From: an uncultured Lachnospiraceae bacterium
GTDB lineage: Bacteria; Bacillota; Clostridia; Lachnospirales; Lachnospiraceae
DNA: 64,000 bases
NCBI GenBank assembly: GCA_947643615.1
Contig: CANRWO010000013.1
Location: 16,033-80,032 of the forward strand
Direction of reading: 5' to 3'
This document shows positions 1-9,054 of the stretch, piece after piece. The notes under the pieces were generated by a model. That model had not been told where the DNA came from and did not search any database. It saw only the letters and a program-made list of their open reading frames with translations. Position 1 is the first letter of the stretch; each line of letters begins with the position of its first letter. Made by a program: the position numbers and the translations under genes.

Positions 1-72
1 CTACTGTTGATAATTGCTCTTCCGCGAGCTTTCTTTATAAACTTATTCCAAAGGTATTGTAATGTGTACATT
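1..72. other. Window edge, no gene visible
   Basis: These 72 bases follow the stop of the last visible polysaccharide gene. No start codon with a convincing ribosome binding site and no terminator hairpin was seen, so the minus-strand polysaccharide operon may continue outside the window. Confidence 0.4.
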
Positions 73-804
73 TTATCGCTCCCCAGCCGCTTTAGGTCTT
101 CTGTTAGCTTTAATATACTCACAAACCAATACCGCCAAAACACCTACTAAAATCCCCAGAACGCCGGCAGTTATCATATTCTTTACATAACTAGCCATTT
201 CACTTGGTTCCTGTATAACTGATTTTCCAAAAATAAGCTCATCCTCTACCTCTGGAATCATTTGTGATACAATATTTCCTAATTGTATTTCTATTTGCTG
301 GCCAACAACATCATCCAAATCTGTTTTAATTATGCGCTCTATTTCCAAAATAAAATCACTGAAATTCTTTTCTGACAAAGTATTAGAATTGATCAAAATC
401 GCGTTGCTGTTAGTAATGATTGACAGCGCTCTGTGTGAATTTGCATTCTCCACATTTACCGGGTCATCCCATTGCACATTGCTATTAATCACAGCTAATA
501 CTGAAGGATTATTTAATAATTGGTATACTATATTTGTGGCTTCTACATCACTTATTTCAGCATTATTAATGCTTTCGACTTTCATTATGCAAAATGAAGC
601 ATTTTGTTCTAGGATTTCCTGCTCTTCCTGCTCATCTATATTCTCCTCCCCGTTGAGGAGCCTATTATAATCTTCAATTGCCTGTTGATATGACTTTCGT
701 GACATCGGTACAGAAATCAAACTAAATACCGCCACAGCCAATACAATTACATACCATTTTCTAATTACAATCTTTAATAAGTCTTTCACTTCATAATCAA
801 TCAT
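73..804 (-). CDS. Wzz/YveK-like polysaccharide chain-length regulator
   Basis: A 243-residue protein with a transmembrane segment near residues 15-33, a mostly polar, probably extracytoplasmic middle, and a second transmembrane segment near 210-230 followed by a short basic tail. This two-helix layout is that of Wzz/CapA/YveK proteins, which set polymer length in Wzy-dependent export. It starts one base after the Wzy-like gene stops, so the two are translated together. It is AT-rich, as assembly genes in such loci often are. No kinase domain is attached. The assignment rests on topology and position; specific sequence motifs of the family are weak. Confidence 0.7.
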   Translation of the reverse strand: MIDYEVKDLLKIVIRKWYVIVLAVAVFSLISVPMSRKSYQQAIEDYNRLLNGEENIDEQEEQEILEQNASFCIMKVESINNAEISDVEATNIVYQLLNNPSVLAVINSNVQWDDPVNVENANSHRALSIITNSNAILINSNTLSEKNFSDFILEIERIIKTDLDDVVGQQIEIQLGNIVSQMIPEVEDELIFGKSVIQEPSEMASYVKNMITAGVLGILVGVLAVLVCEYIKANRRPKAAGER

Positions 805-2169
805 TTATTTTAACCCCTTTCTGTCTGCCTTATTTACCTCGGTATAAATTGCAAGAAAAATCAAAAATATAAATAACCCTCCTGAGAGAAGAACCGTCTG
901 TAATGCTCCATCATTTAACATGACAACATATAATGCCATTATCGCAGCCAATATTCCAAACGCTATGTTATCACAATAATGATCAATATATTTGACCAAC
1001 AGTGCCAATACAACTGCACCAATGATAATCCCGATAAAGCCTAACTGCGCGTATCCGTCTCCCAAATAACCTGTACAAGAATTAGACTCCCCATATCGGC
1101 CATTCCAGACATATCCAAAAGCCAGTTGCCCCGGCTCATATTTATATATGTTTGTTAGTCCCATACACTTTCCTATCATCCCATCTGAAAAATAAAGCTT
1201 TGGATACTGGCTGAATATATCGTAATATAAGAATTTATTAAGCGCAGGCTGAAATAAAAACCTATCACCCAGCAATGACACACATATAATTATCAGCATG
1301 CTGACATCGCTCTTCTCCACCAGAAACAAAATTATCATTGCAGTAAGTCCAACGCATACCGCAAGATGCATCAATTTAATGAAGTGACCTGTTTTTGAAA
1401 GCGCATATACAACTAAAATCACAGCCAATGACAGGTATATTATTTTTTGAGCTAAAACCATGTACAAAACAATATCATCAAAAACCAAGAATGCGGCTAA
1501 AACGTAATGTTTCTTTTCTAAGCAATATACTATATAAAAAGGTATAAAAATATGTATGCACCACATAATCAGATAGGACAACAATGCGGGGTAACTTGCA
1601 TTTGCCCGGATATTGTTCAATACTTCAGCATTAAATGCTGAAAATCCGCTAAAACCGCCATAATTTATAGTCAAAACAGTTATAAGAGGAATCAAAAACA
1701 GCATAAACGTACTTACGAATGCCTTCAAATTTTTTATCCTGACCGGTTTGTATTCCTTTTTTCCCTCCTTCAAAACCAGTATTTCAAGAACAATCGCCAT
1801 TGATACCTGCAGAATGTATATCGTGCTTCTATTTTCGGTAAATGCATACAATGTGAGCATAGGCAAAACCATGATCAACAACTGTATATGCAGGAAAAAT
1901 GTCTTAATGGAATTTTCCTTTTTAGGCATTAAAACAACAAGAACTAAATAGATAACCCAAGATAATATGTACTTAATTGCATTCCCGTGCACTTCATAAT
2001 AATGATATTGATATATTTGACTGGCTACTACAACAAAGAATATATCCATTATTACCTTTAAATAAACGAACACTATATAATACATCCTATCGTTCCATCT
2101 GTCTAACATATCCATTAAATATTTGTAATGTACTCCTATCTTCTCTTTCATTCGCCTTCTCTCCTCCAT
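805..2169 (-). CDS. Wzy-like O-antigen/capsule polymerase
   Basis: A 454-residue integral membrane protein with roughly 11-12 hydrophobic segments and a larger polar loop around residues 320-375, the usual architecture of Wzy polymerases, which join flipped repeat units on undecaprenyl diphosphate at the outer face of the membrane. Wzy proteins share little sequence, so topology, length and position between flippase and chain-length regulator are the evidence. The start overlaps the upstream flippase gene by 22 bases. An internal start at residue 7 is possible. O-antigen ligase-like proteins have similar topology and cannot be fully excluded. Confidence 0.7.
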   Translation of the reverse strand: MEERRRMKEKIGVHYKYLMDMLDRWNDRMYYIVFVYLKVIMDIFFVVVASQIYQYHYYEVHGNAIKYILSWVIYLVLVVLMPKKENSIKTFFLHIQLLIMVLPMLTLYAFTENRSTIYILQVSMAIVLEILVLKEGKKEYKPVRIKNLKAFVSTFMLFLIPLITVLTINYGGFSGFSAFNAEVLNNIRANASYPALLSYLIMWCIHIFIPFYIVYCLEKKHYVLAAFLVFDDIVLYMVLAQKIIYLSLAVILVVYALSKTGHFIKLMHLAVCVGLTAMIILFLVEKSDVSMLIIICVSLLGDRFLFQPALNKFLYYDIFSQYPKLYFSDGMIGKCMGLTNIYKYEPGQLAFGYVWNGRYGESNSCTGYLGDGYAQLGFIGIIIGAVVLALLVKYIDHYCDNIAFGILAAIMALYVVMLNDGALQTVLLSGGLFIFLIFLAIYTEVNKADRKGLK

Positions 2170-3380
2170 ATGCTAAAGTGCCCTATAAACATCAGCAAAA
2201 CCATTCTGATGAGGTTAACCAACAATGTTGCCATACAAAATCCAAATAATCCGTGAGATATCATAAAGGCATACCCCAAACCCATATAAGCAATCGCATA
2301 TATCCCCTGTATCACGATCTGCCAGGATATATTTGCAAATTTTAGAACTGATGGTGACAATATATTCGTCAATGCTCCAATAAGCGATGCAATATTGGCT
2401 ATCAAAAGATACGGATTCGCACTGCCAAATACTGTAGGATACAGTAAAGCTGTAATCCAAGGAGCCGCTATCATTGCCACTCCCCCGGCAGTTCCTCCCA
2501 CAAGTATTGTAATTCCGTTAATGACCCAATATTTTTTCAACGTCATTTTAAAAGATTTTTGCGCATAATAGCTAAGAAGCACCCCTGCAACTGGCGTGAT
2601 CAGCAATCCAATGCTCTTTCCCACAAAAGAACTGACCGTATATATCGTAACCTGTTCCCCTCCCAGAATCGGGTACAGAAAAATACGATCTAAATAATTT
2701 ACAATATTAGCAATTAGATTTGTTCCTATCAATATGAAGTAGGCCTTCATAGTACTTGCAAAAAGGGGAGTAACCTTCAGCTTTTCTTTATATAGGGAAG
2801 TTGATTTTAGTAAATAAAATAACCCAAACAATTCGCCCATTACAAAAGCAATCGTCCAATTACCAATTTCCCTAGCTAAAATAATTCCAACAAGATACCC
2901 TGCGCTTAGCATAATATTGTAGATGAGATTAGCCTTGTAATTAATTACAATTCGATATGCAACCGCCCAATAATTTTCTATAATGCCTATTAACATATAA
3001 AACAGAAGCAGGAAAATAGACATGCCGCGAATCTCAAATTGCACTACTACAATAAACCCAAAAATTAATATACTAATACTTGAAGAAAGAATAAGCAAAG
3101 GGTTATAATCCCCTGTTATATCCTGCTCCTCATACAAGTTTTTTTGGATCAACCGGACATTATTTAACCCTCCCCCTAACGATACGGCAAAAATATTGGC
3201 AATCCCCATTATCGTAAGCAACTGTCCGTATACATCCGCCGAAAAACTCGCAGCAAGATATGGATACACAATCATTTGGAGTACAATTGTAACCGCCATT
3301 GTAGCAATAATATTATACCCAAAATCAGAAATAACCTTTTTCCCTTTTTCTATCTTTACCTTTGAATCACTCTGATCCAT
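2148..3380 (-). CDS. Wzx-type oligosaccharide flippase (MATE/MOP superfamily)
   Basis: A 410-residue protein with about 12 predicted transmembrane helices. The N-terminal segment, with an early Asn-Ile-Ile-Ala-Thr stretch and a following Pro-Tyr-Leu-Ala, resembles polysaccharide transporters (Wzx/RfbX). It would move undecaprenyl-linked repeat units across the membrane for the Wzy-like enzyme encoded next. It lies 18 bases downstream of the HisF-like gene. It is the only recognisable flippase in the window although two initiating transferases and two polymerases are present. Confidence 0.8.
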   Translation of the reverse strand: MDQSDSKVKIEKGKKVISDFGYNIIATMAVTIVLQMIVYPYLAASFSADVYGQLLTIMGIANIFAVSLGGGLNNVRLIQKNLYEEQDITGDYNPLLILSSSISILIFGFIVVVQFEIRGMSIFLLLFYMLIGIIENYWAVAYRIVINYKANLIYNIMLSAGYLVGIILAREIGNWTIAFVMGELFGLFYLLKSTSLYKEKLKVTPLFASTMKAYFILIGTNLIANIVNYLDRIFLYPILGGEQVTIYTVSSFVGKSIGLLITPVAGVLLSYYAQKSFKMTLKKYWVINGITILVGGTAGGVAMIAAPWITALLYPTVFGSANPYLLIANIASLIGALTNILSPSVLKFANISWQIVIQGIYAIAYMGLGYAFMISHGLFGFCMATLLVNLIRMVLLMFIGHFSIWRREGE

Positions 3381-3398
3381 GCATACAATTTCCTTCCA

Positions 3399-4178
3399 CT
3401 ACTGTTTATATATTCCGGCATTTAACAATTCCTCTTCACTGGGAGCCGTTATCAGCACTGCCTTTAATTTGCCGTAATACACAAACATACTTCCGCCTGC
3501 TGCCGCATGGGCATGTCCTTCATGCAATACTTTCTTTAAATCGTTAATCCCACCAGCCCCGCCTATGGCAGTTACTGGAATCTTCACGGACTCCACAATG
3601 CTTTTTACTAACGTAATGTCGTAACCCTGCATACCCCCATCTCTGTCAACAGAATTAATAATGATCTCGCCAACTCCCATATCCTCAGCTTCTTTTGCCA
3701 ATTTCACCGGCGTAATTTCTACGGTTTCATTTCCGTCTGCAATAACACATTTGTATTGCCCTTTTACAAACTTTGCGTCTATAGAGGCCACTATGCTTTG
3801 ACTTCCAAACAACTCCACCGATTTTCTTATTAAACTCGGATTCCGGATCAGCCCCGTATTGATTACTACTTTTTCATATCCGATTGCCAGAAGTTCACGT
3901 ACCTGATCCACTGTGGTAATGCCTCCGCCACAGCTAAGAGGCATGAAGGCCTCACTGGCAATATCCCTTAAAAGCTCAAAGTCCGGCTCCTTTCCATTCT
4001 TCGTCGCTCCAATATCAAGAATGGAAAGTTCATCGATCCCTTTCCGGTTAAAGATTTTAACTGCATTTACCGGATCTCCCAAATATGTTCTGTCTTTAAA
4101 CTTAACTGTCTTTATCAAATCTCTGTCATCTATGAGAAGAACCGGAATGATCCTCGGTCTTATAAACATTTTCAGCAC
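3399..4178 (-). CDS. HisF-like cyclase-homologue subunit of acetamidino-sugar synthesis (WbuZ/HisF2 type)
   Basis: A 259-residue TIM barrel of the HisF family. The phosphate-binding Gly-rich turns are recognisable (SCGGGI, AIGGAGG). The N-terminal strand reads RIIPVLLID where histidine-pathway HisF has RIIPCLDV, so the first catalytic Asp appears replaced by Leu, while the second (in SIDAK) is kept. That change is expected of paralogues in surface-sugar clusters, where HisH/HisF pass ammonia to a partner amidotransferase and do not make imidazole glycerol phosphate. Start overlaps the HisH-like stop by 7 bases. No other histidine gene is nearby, which supports a sugar role. Confidence 0.85.
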   Translation of the reverse strand: MLKMFIRPRIIPVLLIDDRDLIKTVKFKDRTYLGDPVNAVKIFNRKGIDELSILDIGATKNGKEPDFELLRDIASEAFMPLSCGGGITTVDQVRELLAIGYEKVVINTGLIRNPSLIRKSVELFGSQSIVASIDAKFVKGQYKCVIADGNETVEITPVKLAKEAEDMGVGEIIINSVDRDGGMQGYDITLVKSIVESVKIPVTAIGGAGGINDLKKVLHEGHAHAAAGGSMFVYYGKLKAVLITAPSEEELLNAGIYKQ

Positions 4179-4783
4179 CCCTTTACAAAATTCTCAAGTA
4201 ATGCCATTCCAAAATTATGGCTCTTCTCCGGATGAAATTGGACCCCCAGAATATTATCCTTTACAACAGAAGCAGTAAACTCATAACCATAATCACATGT
4301 CATCAAGACATTTTCCTCAGAATCGCATTTTGCATGATATGAATGCACAAAGTAGTATCGCTGCGTTCCTTTCAAATTTTTAATCAACCTATTGTCCTGC
4401 TTGAAGTCTACAATATCCCACCCCATATGCGGAACTTTCAGGTCAGTGTCATCCAATCTGAATTTAATGTTGTCAAACGGGATCAGGCCTAATCCGGGAA
4501 GTTCGCCTTCTTCGCTTTTCCTGCCAAGAAGCTGCATCCCAAGACAGATGCCCAAAATAGGTTTTTTATCAACAAGCGCTTTTTGCTTTACAAATTGTGC
4601 CAACCCGTTTTCATTTAATTTTCCCATACCCGCGTCAAATGCGCCTACACCCGGCAATATCAATCTTTCGCACTTGTCCAGCTTATCTGTATCGAATGTA
4701 ATAACTGATTTTTCCCCGATCACTTTCAGCATATTTTGTATCGATCCTAAATTGCCCAAGCCGTAATCAATGATTCCTACCAT
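4172..4783 (-). CDS. HisH-like glutamine amidotransferase subunit (WbuY/HisH2 type)
   Basis: Class I glutaminase of 203 residues from the chosen start MVGIIDYGLG. A longer frame exists, but its first 24 residues overlap the upstream gene and carry no homology. The nucleophile Cys80 lies in GICLGMQ, and His184/Glu186 in QFHPEKS complete the triad. It should hydrolyse glutamine and feed ammonia through the HisF-like barrel to the WbpG/WbuX-like ATP-dependent enzyme encoded immediately upstream (2-base gap). Position in a sugar cluster argues against histidine biosynthesis. Confidence 0.88.
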   Translation of the reverse strand: MVGIIDYGLGNLGSIQNMLKVIGEKSVITFDTDKLDKCERLILPGVGAFDAGMGKLNENGLAQFVKQKALVDKKPILGICLGMQLLGRKSEEGELPGLGLIPFDNIKFRLDDTDLKVPHMGWDIVDFKQDNRLIKNLKGTQRYYFVHSYHAKCDSEENVLMTCDYGYEFTASVVKDNILGVQFHPEKSHNFGMALLENFVKGC

Positions 4784-4785
4784 AA

Positions 4786-5919
4786 CTAAATCCTCAAGTT
4801 TCTGTTTTCCATACCAAGCATCTTGCTGACGGCAACACCCAATTTTATCATCCACATTGAGTTCTTATAATCAGCCGGAACATGATTGGGGCCTTCAATA
4901 ATTGCATCAAACTCTTCTGTCGTTATTCCGAGTTTCTTAGCGACATATTCCTTATCCTGCAGCATCTGATCCGGATCATAAGGAGGTTGCTCCAGCCTCT
5001 TTAAGGCATCTTCCCTGGAGAGTGTCCCGGCTAATATCTGGTTAGAGGCTACATTTTTTCTCGTGTCAAATCCGAATTTATGAGGGAGATAGTATCCCTC
5101 AAAAAAACGTGTAAACACATTTTCATAATGTTTATTCTCATATCTGGTCCAGCCATATCTCTCGTGAAGTAAATCTTCCGCTTCCGTCTTATTATAAACA
5201 ACATAATCAAGGGGATATGCCCTGCGCATTCCCTTAAAATACCTGTAATATATCTTATACGTCAGCATCCCGCACATGGGAAAGGTTTTTAATTCCCGCT
5301 TACCAAATTTTCTATGGATATCTTTGGCCATTTTAAGGTCATTCATGTACAGCCATTCCACCGGCGGCCTAATGAACTCCGTTGCGCTGTTGGAACCGGT
5401 AAGCACATATTTTATCTTGTGTTTTACTGCGTAATTATAAAGGGCCGCAAAAATAGCATGATCCTGCGGAAAGTCCTGGCTTGAGATTCCTGCTTTAAAA
5501 AAGGAGAGCTGTAAATCCGCCATTTCCTTCCAGTTAATGACTTCCGTATACATATCAAGGTCAAGGCCCTTAACAATCTTTTCGATGTTCTCAACAGCCA
5601 CATTGAGATTCCATCCTGTATCAACCACAAACGCAAGTATTCTAAGATGCATGATTTCCTTGGCTATATACGCAAGATAAGAACTGTCCGCACCACCTGA
5701 CAGGCCAAGTATGCAGTCATATTCGCTGTTTTTCCCCGCTTCACGTATTTTAGCAGACAGTTTCTCCAGTTCGTCGTATCTGTTTTCATTGGGTTTCCAA
5801 TACGGCGCTATATTTTTATCAAAATTTCTGCAATGGTCACATACCCCGTTTTCATCAAAAGTAATCTTAGAGTCTGTTGTATCCATTACACACCTTGTAC
5901 ATCTTTGGAATTCTCTCAT
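4786..5919 (-). CDS. N-acetyl sugar amidotransferase (WbpG/WbuX family)
   Basis: A 377-residue PP-loop ATPase. Cys7/Cys10 and Cys27/Cys30 form a likely zinc knuckle, followed by the adenylating P-loop SGGADSS at residues 74-80. Family members activate the acetamido group of a UDP-sugar or oligosaccharide and install an amidine using ammonia from partner HisH/HisF proteins, as in Pseudomonas WbpG and in the E. coli wbuXYZ genes linked to L-FucNAm. All three genes are adjacent and overlapping here, so a complex is likely. With the CapE/F/G genes upstream, the substrate may be an L-FucNAc residue; that is inference. Confidence 0.88.
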   Translation of the reverse strand: MREFQRCTRCVMDTTDSKITFDENGVCDHCRNFDKNIAPYWKPNENRYDELEKLSAKIREAGKNSEYDCILGLSGGADSSYLAYIAKEIMHLRILAFVVDTGWNLNVAVENIEKIVKGLDLDMYTEVINWKEMADLQLSFFKAGISSQDFPQDHAIFAALYNYAVKHKIKYVLTGSNSATEFIRPPVEWLYMNDLKMAKDIHRKFGKRELKTFPMCGMLTYKIYYRYFKGMRRAYPLDYVVYNKTEAEDLLHERYGWTRYENKHYENVFTRFFEGYYLPHKFGFDTRKNVASNQILAGTLSREDALKRLEQPPYDPDQMLQDKEYVAKKLGITTEEFDAIIEGPNHVPADYKNSMWMIKLGVAVSKMLGMENRNLRI

Positions 5920-5939
5920 ATACTCTCTCCAAGCAAAAA

Positions 5940-8921
5940 CTATCTGAAATACTTTTCCATCTGTTCCATCAATACCTGCTTGTCAAAATTTTTTTCAAAG
6001 TAAGATCTGCTATTTTCACCTAATTTAGCCAGATCCGCATTCATAAATTCTTTTGCAGCATCCGATAATGCCTTGGCGTCTCCAATGGGCACACATACGC
6101 CGCACTCAGCTTCTTCAATCACCCTCTTCGTCTCGCCTTGGGCGGAAGCAAGGATCGGCATTCCACATGCCATATAGCTCTGAAGCTTCGCAGGTATTGT
6201 CATTTTCCACAGCTCCGCATCCTGGAAGGAAAGGAAAGCGGCATCACATGCGGCAAGCAGCTCTGGTATCCTCTCGGCCGGTTGGCGCGGAACCATAACA
6301 AACTTCTCTGTAACTCCCATACTTTGGACTTCCCTGTTAAATTCATCCTGGTAACGTCCATCGCCAACCATAACAAACTTAATATTTTCACCTTTCAGCA
6401 GCTCTGCCGCCTTAGGTAAAATCTGAAGTCCTTGTGCAACGCCAATGTTTCCGGTAAAAATCACTTTAAAGCTATCATCCTCCGGTATTTCCGGAACCGG
6501 CCCTTTCGCCATGGGACGGTAAAATTCTTCTGCATATTGAGGCCAATAATGAACCTTTTCTACCGGCACCTTAACTTTTCGATTACAGATGGCCTTGACA
6601 AAGCTCGGACTGGTGGTAAAAATCTCATCCGAATTCTTATAGATATAATCAACCATCCTGTCAATAGGCTTAATCATCGCCGGATTTTTTATACCAGTAA
6701 CCGTAACCACATTTTCAGGCCAAAGATCCTGTACATACAGGTAATGGGGGACACCCAGCTTCTTGGCAAAGCTGATTCCTGTTAAGACCTGCGTCATGGG
6801 GGACACTTCAAAAGAAAACACATAATCTGCTTTTATGTCTTTAAACTTTCCGGCAATCATGCCAGATATCATAAAGGACAGATAATTCGCCGCCATTCCA
6901 ATTGAACTGGAACCCCTGGGAATCAACGGGATCCTGATAATGTCAATCCCGTTCCACTTTTCATGCCTTTTCTTTCTCAGGCCGTATCCGTCAAAGGTCT
7001 TCCCCATGGGATAATTAGGTATACCCGTGACCACTGTCACCTTATATCCGCGTTTTACCCATTCCTGGCACATATCGTTTATGCGAAACTGTTCCGGATA
7101 AAAATACTGTGAAACCACCAGGATATGCTTTTTATCCTGCTTGGATTCTTCGCTTGTGTTCTTTTCCGTTCTTGCAATAGACTCAGCCAGAGATACTTTC
7201 TGATAATCGATTCCCGGATATATAGAAATATAATGTGCATAGCAGCTATTGCCAAACGCTTTATTTACCAATTCGCCAATTTTCCCGGGCAGCATACTGC
7301 CCAGGGCAACAGCCGGCCTCAAAACTTTCAGTCCTGCTATATTTTTACCGCTGGATTTGGCAATCTTCCTTACCATGTCAACGGTTTTTGTCCATTCTGT
7401 ATTCTGTGGAATAAGCACAGTCGCATTCTGTTTGAACTCTTTTATCAGCATGACCTGACACAGAAATTCACACAGATTATCTATGTGAAGCATAGACCTT
7501 TTATTGTCCACATCAGGAAATACGGGGAGCTTCTTGGCAAGCTTTGCAAGCATAGGGTAATTTCCCTTACTTCCCTTACCATAGATCATCGGCGGCCTGA
7601 GCACGATTACTTTAAAACCCTCTTCCGCCAATTCTCTCACGGCTACATCTGCCTGCAGTTTACTGTCCCCATAAAAATTAGCAGGCGCAGGCACTGTACG
7701 CGCATCCACGATCTTATCTTTTCCGTATGGAGCAGAATCACCATATACGATCATCGACGACATAAATATAAATTCCTGTACGCCGTCAGCCTTCGCTTTT
7801 TTTGCGGTTTCCACCGCCAGATCGGTGTTTACTGCATAATATTTCTCCTTTGTTTCTTCCGAAACATGTCCCACATCCGCATGGGCGATTCCGGCCACAT
7901 GATATACGATATCATACCCTGAGAAATCTTTTTCCTTCCAGGCAGCATCTACCATATCAATGGCATCTATCTCAAAATTATCTGCATAATGTTTTTTCGC
8001 ATATTCGGTAAATGTCTCTCCGATGTAGGATCCTGCACCGGTAATAAGCACTTTCTTCACAGCATGCCTGTCTACAGCCACAGGTTCCTTAAAACCAATG
8101 TTGCCGATTAATTCCATGCCCGTTTTTCCATCCGTAAAGTGCCGTTTCGCCCCCTCTGTTGAACCGGTTCCACCCTCTACTACTCCCTCAGAATTTATCA
8201 CGGATTTGACCGTCCCAAAGAAGCATTTACAATCCATCTTAAATCCGTCCCAACTGCTTTTCCGCAGTTCGCGGCAGTATACTCCGTCCAGCCTCGCCTT
8301 CTCCGGTATCTCAAGCTCGTCCCTTCCATTGATCTGCGCCCATCCTGTAAGGCCCGGCCTGACATTATTGGCACCGTACTTATCACGTTCCGCAATCAGG
8401 TCATCCTGGTTCCACAGCGCCGGGCGCGGCCCTACGATAGACATGCGCCCCCGCAGGATGTCCAGGCATTGCGGCAGTTCATCTATGGAAGTCTTCCGAA
8501 TCACACGGCCAACCTTCAAAATCATGTTGTCCTGCTCTTCCTTACTCAAAAGATGGGTCGGTATATCGCCCGTGTTCTGTTTCATTGAACGAAGTTTATG
8601 GATATTGAAATATGATTTATTGATTCCCACTCTTTTCTGCTTGAAAATCACACTGCCCGGATCTTCTTTATATATAAGAGCCGATGATGCCGCTACAACA
8701 GGCGCAGTAATCACTACACCAACAAAAGCAGCTGATACATCTATTGCTCTTTTTACATATTTTTCGTAAAAAGTAGCTTCGCTTCCTAAGCTCCTGTGAG
8801 TATCAGCAACCGTATATTCCGAATCATTCTCTTCTCTTTTGTTCAATGCCCTGCTGACAAGCGCTGCCGAAGCAATGCCGGCGGCAACACTGAAAGCTAT
8901 TAATTTCTTTTTACTTTTCAT
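5940..8921 (-). CDS. Three-domain fusion: phosphoglycosyl transferase + SDR epimerase/reductase + GT4 glycosyltransferase
   Basis: A single open frame of 993 residues. Residues about 50-265 are a monotopic phosphoglycosyl transferase (WcaJ/PglC-like: KLRSM, SIDELPQ, GPRPAL, RPGLTGWAQ), after a short N-terminal hydrophobic helix. Residues about 288-585 are an extended SDR with TGAGSYIG and the YxxxK motif in FYGDSK. Residues about 596-993 are a GT4 transferase like WbuB (VSQYFYPEQ, YVQDLWPEN). I infer that it reduces or epimerises a 4-keto UDP-sugar, puts the sugar phosphate on undecaprenyl phosphate, then adds the second sugar, probably L-FucNAc since WbuB homologues use it. No stop or frameshift breaks the frame. 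Confidence 0.9.
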   Translation of the reverse strand: MKSKKKLIAFSVAAGIASAALVSRALNKREENDSEYTVADTHRSLGSEATFYEKYVKRAIDVSAAFVGVVITAPVVAASSALIYKEDPGSVIFKQKRVGINKSYFNIHKLRSMKQNTGDIPTHLLSKEEQDNMILKVGRVIRKTSIDELPQCLDILRGRMSIVGPRPALWNQDDLIAERDKYGANNVRPGLTGWAQINGRDELEIPEKARLDGVYCRELRKSSWDGFKMDCKCFFGTVKSVINSEGVVEGGTGSTEGAKRHFTDGKTGMELIGNIGFKEPVAVDRHAVKKVLITGAGSYIGETFTEYAKKHYADNFEIDAIDMVDAAWKEKDFSGYDIVYHVAGIAHADVGHVSEETKEKYYAVNTDLAVETAKKAKADGVQEFIFMSSMIVYGDSAPYGKDKIVDARTVPAPANFYGDSKLQADVAVRELAEEGFKVIVLRPPMIYGKGSKGNYPMLAKLAKKLPVFPDVDNKRSMLHIDNLCEFLCQVMLIKEFKQNATVLIPQNTEWTKTVDMVRKIAKSSGKNIAGLKVLRPAVALGSMLPGKIGELVNKAFGNSCYAHYISIYPGIDYQKVSLAESIARTEKNTSEESKQDKKHILVVSQYFYPEQFRINDMCQEWVKRGYKVTVVTGIPNYPMGKTFDGYGLRKKRHEKWNGIDIIRIPLIPRGSSSIGMAANYLSFMISGMIAGKFKDIKADYVFSFEVSPMTQVLTGISFAKKLGVPHYLYVQDLWPENVVTVTGIKNPAMIKPIDRMVDYIYKNSDEIFTTSPSFVKAICNRKVKVPVEKVHYWPQYAEEFYRPMAKGPVPEIPEDDSFKVIFTGNIGVAQGLQILPKAAELLKGENIKFVMVGDGRYQDEFNREVQSMGVTEKFVMVPRQPAERIPELLAACDAAFLSFQDAELWKMTIPAKLQSYMACGMPILASAQGETKRVIEEAECGVCVPIGDAKALSDAAKEFMNADLAKLGENSRSYFEKNFDKQVLMEQMEKYFR

Positions 8922-9054
8922 GACAACATCTCCGCCATTCGCATGAGGGAAAGAGCAGCACGCTATCCTCTTTTATCGGACTTATCAGTATCACAAGAAA
9001 ACTACTCCTACTTCGGTATCATTCTACAGCATAACGATACCAGTGTCAATTAAA

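Noticed and set aside
3399..4783. Histidine biosynthesis genes hisF and hisH
   Set aside because: Linked to a PP-loop sugar amidotransferase and sugar genes, and the HisF catalytic Asp is lost.
7125..7922. Long plus-strand frame opposite the fusion gene
   Set aside because: Shadow of the coding strand; no ribosome binding site and no homology.
9015..9041. Small hairpin GGTATC/GATACC upstream of the fusion gene
   Set aside because: Only six pairs at the base and no T-run; too weak to call a terminator or regulator.
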